In this document: positions 60,841 through 64,000 of the stretch, piece after piece
Numbering within the stretch: the stretch's first letter is position 1
Layout: each line of letters begins with the position of its first letter
Assembly: GCF_009697225.1 (NCBI RefSeq)
Contig: NZ_WIND01000002.1
Coordinates: forward strand, 62,001-126,000
Length of the DNA: 64,000 nucleotides
Direction of reading: 5' to 3'
Source of the DNA: Halovulum marinum
GTDB lineage: Bacteria > Pseudomonadota > Alphaproteobacteria > Rhodobacterales > Rhodobacteraceae
The notes under the pieces: model-generated
Told to the model about the DNA's origin: nothing
The model's database searches: none
What the model saw: the letters and a program-made list of their open reading frames with translations, nothing else
Program-made: the position numbers and the translations under genes

Positions 60841-62226
60841 ATGACCGCGCGCCGCCTGCTTCCCCTCCTGCTTCTGCTGCCCGGCGGACCGGCGTTCGGC
60901 CACGCTTCCGAGCAGAGCTTCGTGCTGCTGTTGCCCACGGACGTCTACGCCGGCGCCGGGGTCGCTGCGGTTGCGGCCACGGTGCTGCTGCTGGCGGTGC
61001 TGCCGCCGCACGCCGCCGGGGCGCTGTTCCGGCCGCTGCCGTTGTGGCATCTGCGGCCGGCGCGGGGCCGCACCGCCGTCAGCCTGGTCAGCTTCGCCGT
61101 GCTGGCGGCGCTGATCGGCACGGGTTTGCTGGGACCGCGCGATCCGCTGGGCAATCCGCTTCCGCTGGCGATCTGGACGATCTGGTGGATCGGCCTGGTG
61201 GCGCTTCAGGGGCTGCTGGGCGATTTCTGGGGCTGGATCAATCCCTGGACCGGCCCGCTGGCGGTGACGCGGACGCTGACGCAGGTCCGCGCGCCGCTGC
61301 GCTATCCGCGCCGGCTGGGGTTCGCGCCGGCGGTCGTCAGCTTTCTGGGCTTTGCCGCGGTGCTGCTGGCCGATCCGGCGCCGTCGGACCCGGCGCGGCT
61401 GGCGCGTATGGTCGCCGGCTACTGGCTGTACGGCTATCTCGGCGGCGTGCTTTTCGGACCGGTCTGGCTGCTGCGCGGCGAGGGGCTGACGGTGCTGATG
61501 CGCGCCTATGCAAGGCTGGCGGCGCCGGGCCGCGTGCGCGGGCGCCGGGCGCTGGGCCTGCCGGGCTGGCGGTTGCTGCGCGCCCCTCCCGTGCCCGTCG
61601 GACTGGCGGTGTTCGTGCTGCTGATGCTGGGCAGCGGCAGCTTCGACGGGCTGAACGAGACCTTCTGGTGGTACGGCGTGCTCGGCCTCAACCCGCTGGA
61701 GTATCCTGGGCGCACCGCGCTGATCCTGCCGACGTTGGCGGGGCTGCTGGCGGCGAACGCGGCGCTGGTCGCGGCGTTCGCGCTGTGCGTCCGCGCGGGT
61801 CTGCGGCTGGCGCGCGCGAACCTGCCGCTGGCGTATGCGTTCCGGCTGTTCGCGCCCGCGATCCTGCCGATCGCGCTGGGCTATCACATCGGCCACTACC
61901 TCACCGCCCTGCTGGTCGACGGGCAGTACGTGCTGGCGTGGGCCAGCGATCCGCTGCTGCGCGGCGCCGACCTGCTGGGGCTGGGCCCGCATCCGGTCTC
62001 GACCGGGTTCCTGAACCGGAAGGACAGCGTGCGCACGGTCTTTCTGGCGCAGGCCGGCGCGGTGGTCGCCGGGCATGTGCTGGCGGTGCTGCTGGCCCAC
62101 GCCCAGGCGGTGCGCATCTTCGGCGGCAACCGCCGCGCGGCGCTGAGCCAGGCGCCGCTGGCCGGGTTCATGGTGCTTTACACGCTGTTCGGGCTGTGGC
62201 TGCTCGCCTCGCCCCGGGCGGGCTAG
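60841..62226 (+). CDS. Polytopic membrane protein, fenitrothion-hydrolase-like
   Basis: The 461-residue protein has a signal-like N-terminus (LLPLLLLLPGGPAFG-HASEQS) followed by around ten membrane helices with few charged residues. GDFWGWINPWTGP and PILPIALGYHIGHY-type segments hold conserved-looking Trp, His and Tyr. Similar proteins from Rhodobacterales are commonly named fenitrothion hydrolase after one characterised member, but a general enzyme role is unproven, so I treat it as a membrane protein of unknown function. It precedes a binding-protein gene by 98 bases. Confidence 0.7.
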   Translation: MTARRLLPLLLLLPGGPAFGHASEQSFVLLLPTDVYAGAGVAAVAATVLLLAVLPPHAAGALFRPLPLWHLRPARGRTAVSLVSFAVLAALIGTGLLGPRDPLGNPLPLAIWTIWWIGLVALQGLLGDFWGWINPWTGPLAVTRTLTQVRAPLRYPRRLGFAPAVVSFLGFAAVLLADPAPSDPARLARMVAGYWLYGYLGGVLFGPVWLLRGEGLTVLMRAYARLAAPGRVRGRRALGLPGWRLLRAPPVPVGLAVFVLLMLGSGSFDGLNETFWWYGVLGLNPLEYPGRTALILPTLAGLLAANAALVAAFALCVRAGLRLARANLPLAYAFRLFAPAILPIALGYHIGHYLTALLVDGQYVLAWASDPLLRGADLLGLGPHPVSTGFLNRKDSVRTVFLAQAGAVVAGHVLAVLLAHAQAVRIFGGNRRAALSQAPLAGFMVLYTLFGLWLLASPRAG

Positions 62227-62324
62227 GTGCCGGACAGGCCGGGGAAAGACGTGGACAAGGCGCAGGCCAGTTTGCACAGTACTCGCCACGGGGGCTGGCC
62301 CCGGGCGCAAGCGAGGAGACCCTC

Positions 62325-63617
62325 ATGACCAGGAAGATCACCGAACCCGCCGGCCAGACCCGACGCGGCGCGCTGAGGACGCTGGCCGCCGGGGCCGGCG
62401 CGGCCGCGCTGCCGCTGTGGGCGCGCTATGCGCAGGCGCAGACATCCGAGCCGATCCGCGTCGGCTTCCAGGTGCACCGCACCGGCATCGGTGCCGCCTA
62501 CGGTCGCTGGTACGACCGAACCACCCAGGCCGCCGCCAAGCTGATCAACGAGGCCGGCGGCATCAACGGCCGCCCGCTCGAGATCGTCGCCGAGGACGAC
62601 GGCACCGACGCCAAGCGCGGCGCCGAAGTGGTCGAGAAGCTGGCCACCCAGCTGAGGTGCGACGTCGGCTTCGGCACGCTGTTCAGCCATGTCGTGATCG
62701 GCTCGGCGCCGCGCGCGGGCGAGCTGAAACTGCCGTATTTCGTGGTCTCGGAAGGGCACCACGTCGCCAGCGGCATGCTGAACCGCTGGACGCTGCAACC
62801 GGGCATCACCGATGTGAAAAGCCAGGTGCAGGCGATGGCGCCGTATGTGTCCAGCACATTGGGCAAGAAGGTCACGATGATCTTTCCCGACTTCGCCTTC
62901 GGCCACGATCACCGCGACTATTTCACCGCCGCACTGGAAGCGCAGGGCGGTCAGGTGCTGGAGCACATCGCCATCCCGCCGACCGAGACCAGCTTTACCA
63001 GGTATTTCCCGCGCATCCCGCGCGACACGGAAGTGATCTATCATGTCATGGTCGGCCCCGCGGTGCTGACCTTCGTCAAGGAGCTGGGCGAGTTCTTCGG
63101 CCCCTCGCGCCCCGAACTGTTCGGCTTCATCGACAGCCTCGAGGCGGTCAGCCTGGCCAGCCCCGGCCTGGAGTTCCTCGACGGCAGCTATTTCTGGGAG
63201 GGCAACCCGCGCTACGCCCAGTCCGACCAGACCAGCCACGACGCGTTCTTCCGCGAGCAGGTGGGCGTGGACGAAAACGGCGCCTCGGTCAGCGATCCGG
63301 ACGACGTGTCGACCTATGCGCACATGTTCGGCTGCTGGGAGACGCTGTACGTCATCAAGAAGGGCATGGAGATCGCCGGCTATCAGGGCCCGGACGACCG
63401 TGCCGCGCTGATCGAGGCGGTCGAGGGGATCGGCGAGATGGAGCTTTCGGACCAGCACCCGCAGGGCGCCAAGCGGTTCAACGGCAAGACCCACCAGGCC
63501 TTCGGGCACCAGTACATCAGCCAGGTGCAGGGGGGAAAACTGATCAAGGTGCACACCACCTCGATCGAGGACACGCTGTATCCGGACGAGGTCGATTACA
63601 CCACGCAGTCGCTCTAG
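62325..63617 (+). CDS. LivK-type ABC substrate-binding protein, Tat exported
   Basis: The 430-residue protein has a twin-arginine signal (TRRGALRTLAAGAGAAALP, ending near YAQA-QTS) and then a type I periplasmic binding domain: IRVGFQVHRTGIGAAYG, KLINEAGGINGRPLEIVAEDDGTD and TLFSHVVIGSAP. This is the branched-chain amino acid/amide family. An AGGAGA site precedes the ATG. No permease or ATPase gene is next to it in the window; it may serve the hyu pathway or belong to a set beyond the right edge. Confidence 0.88.
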   Translation: MTRKITEPAGQTRRGALRTLAAGAGAAALPLWARYAQAQTSEPIRVGFQVHRTGIGAAYGRWYDRTTQAAAKLINEAGGINGRPLEIVAEDDGTDAKRGAEVVEKLATQLRCDVGFGTLFSHVVIGSAPRAGELKLPYFVVSEGHHVASGMLNRWTLQPGITDVKSQVQAMAPYVSSTLGKKVTMIFPDFAFGHDHRDYFTAALEAQGGQVLEHIAIPPTETSFTRYFPRIPRDTEVIYHVMVGPAVLTFVKELGEFFGPSRPELFGFIDSLEAVSLASPGLEFLDGSYFWEGNPRYAQSDQTSHDAFFREQVGVDENGASVSDPDDVSTYAHMFGCWETLYVIKKGMEIAGYQGPDDRAALIEAVEGIGEMELSDQHPQGAKRFNGKTHQAFGHQYISQVQGGKLIKVHTTSIEDTLYPDEVDYTTQSL

Positions 63618-63621
63618 CCGC

Positions 63622-64000
63622 ATGGGGCAGGGCGCAACGCACGACAGCTGGTCCGCGGGCGACAGCTATGACGCCTACATGGGCCGATGGAGCCGGCAGG
63701 TCGCGATGCGCTTCCTGGACTGGCTCGACATGCCTCGGGGCCGAGACTGGCTGGATCTCGGCTGCGGCACCGGCGCGCTGAGCGCGGCGGTGCTGGCGCG
63801 GGCCGTGCCGGCCTCGGTGCTGGGTGTCGACCCGTCGGCCGGGTTCGTCGACCATGCCTCGGCCACCATTGACGATCAGCGCGCCCGCTTCGCGGTGGGC
63901 GATGCGGCATCGTTGCCCGTGGACGGCCGCTCGGTCGACGTGGCGGTGTCGGGGCTGGTGCTGAATTTCATCCCCGACCGCCCCGGCGCGCTGGCCGCCC
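63622..64000 (+). CDS. Class I SAM-dependent methyltransferase, N-terminal part
   Basis: The gene starts four bases after the binding-protein stop and runs off the right edge (126 residues visible). WLDLGCGTGALSAAVL is SAM motif I, VLGVDPSAGFVDHA motif II, and FAVGDAASLPVDGRSVDVAVSGLVLNF covers motifs III and IV. The opening YDAYMGRWSRQVAMRFLDWL resembles small-molecule methyltransferases of the UbiE/ArsM type. The substrate is unknown. Confidence 0.88.
   Translation, partial: MGQGATHDSWSAGDSYDAYMGRWSRQVAMRFLDWLDMPRGRDWLDLGCGTGALSAAVLARAVPASVLGVDPSAGFVDHASATIDDQRARFAVGDAASLPVDGRSVDVAVSGLVLNFIPDRPGALAA

Overview
The window is about 70% G+C, with tightly packed genes. The gene set points to a free-living alphaproteobacterium of the Rhodobacterales (Rhodobacteraceae/Paracoccaceae type): the glgP-glgB-glgC-glgA-glgX-pgm order, a GapR-type DUF2312 protein, a DUF1223 protein, an infC with no standard start codon, and a tripartite tricarboxylate transporter (TTT) set. 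This is inference from gene families and order, not from a marker alignment. I saw no rRNA, tRNA, CRISPR array, insertion sequence or prophage.

Layout. 1-13.5 kb is mostly housekeeping: gatA (cut by the window edge) and gatC, a bacterial ceramidase-like membrane protein, a metallo-beta-lactamase-fold hydrolase, tadA, an RsuA/RluB pseudouridine synthase, an AI-2E-type permease, a DUF1223 protein, an LpxL-type acyltransferase, infC, thrS, a glycosyltransferase, two alpha/beta hydrolases, small membrane proteins and gapR. 13.6-26.9 kb is a complete glycogen synthesis and degradation operon, facing a marR-alpha-glucosidase pair. 27.1-32.3 kb is a methyl-cycle operon in which methionine synthase is two overlapping genes (homocysteine domain; folate/B12/activation domains) followed by ahcY. 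32.4-40.3 kb holds a SbcD/YhaN-like nuclease-ATPase pair, an SLC13-type permease and a PAS-GGDEF-EAL protein.

40.3-55.7 kb is the most unusual part. Thirteen genes run on the minus strand from one promoter region near 54.2 kb: tctC, tctB, tctA, sulfatase, LarA-like protein, sulfatase, enolase-superfamily dehydratase, a split UxaA/SuyAB-type lyase, larC, larE, larB and an unrecognised protein. Nine consecutive junctions overlap by 1-4 bases. A third sulfatase diverges from the same region, which carries a perfect 9-bp inverted repeat. The larB, larC and larE genes are the complete pathway for the nickel-pincer nucleotide cofactor, and the LarA-like protein keeps the lysine and histidines that bind it. 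All three sulfatases keep the formylglycine motif and lack signal peptides. I infer a catabolic route in which a sulfated alpha-hydroxycarboxylate is imported, desulfated in the cytoplasm, racemised or epimerised at C2 by a nickel-pincer enzyme, and dehydrated or desulfonated. The substrate is unknown.

55.7-64 kb holds a LysR regulator, a hydantoinase/oxoprolinase pair (hyuA, hyuB), a polytopic membrane protein, a Tat-exported LivK-type binding protein and the start of a methyltransferase gene.
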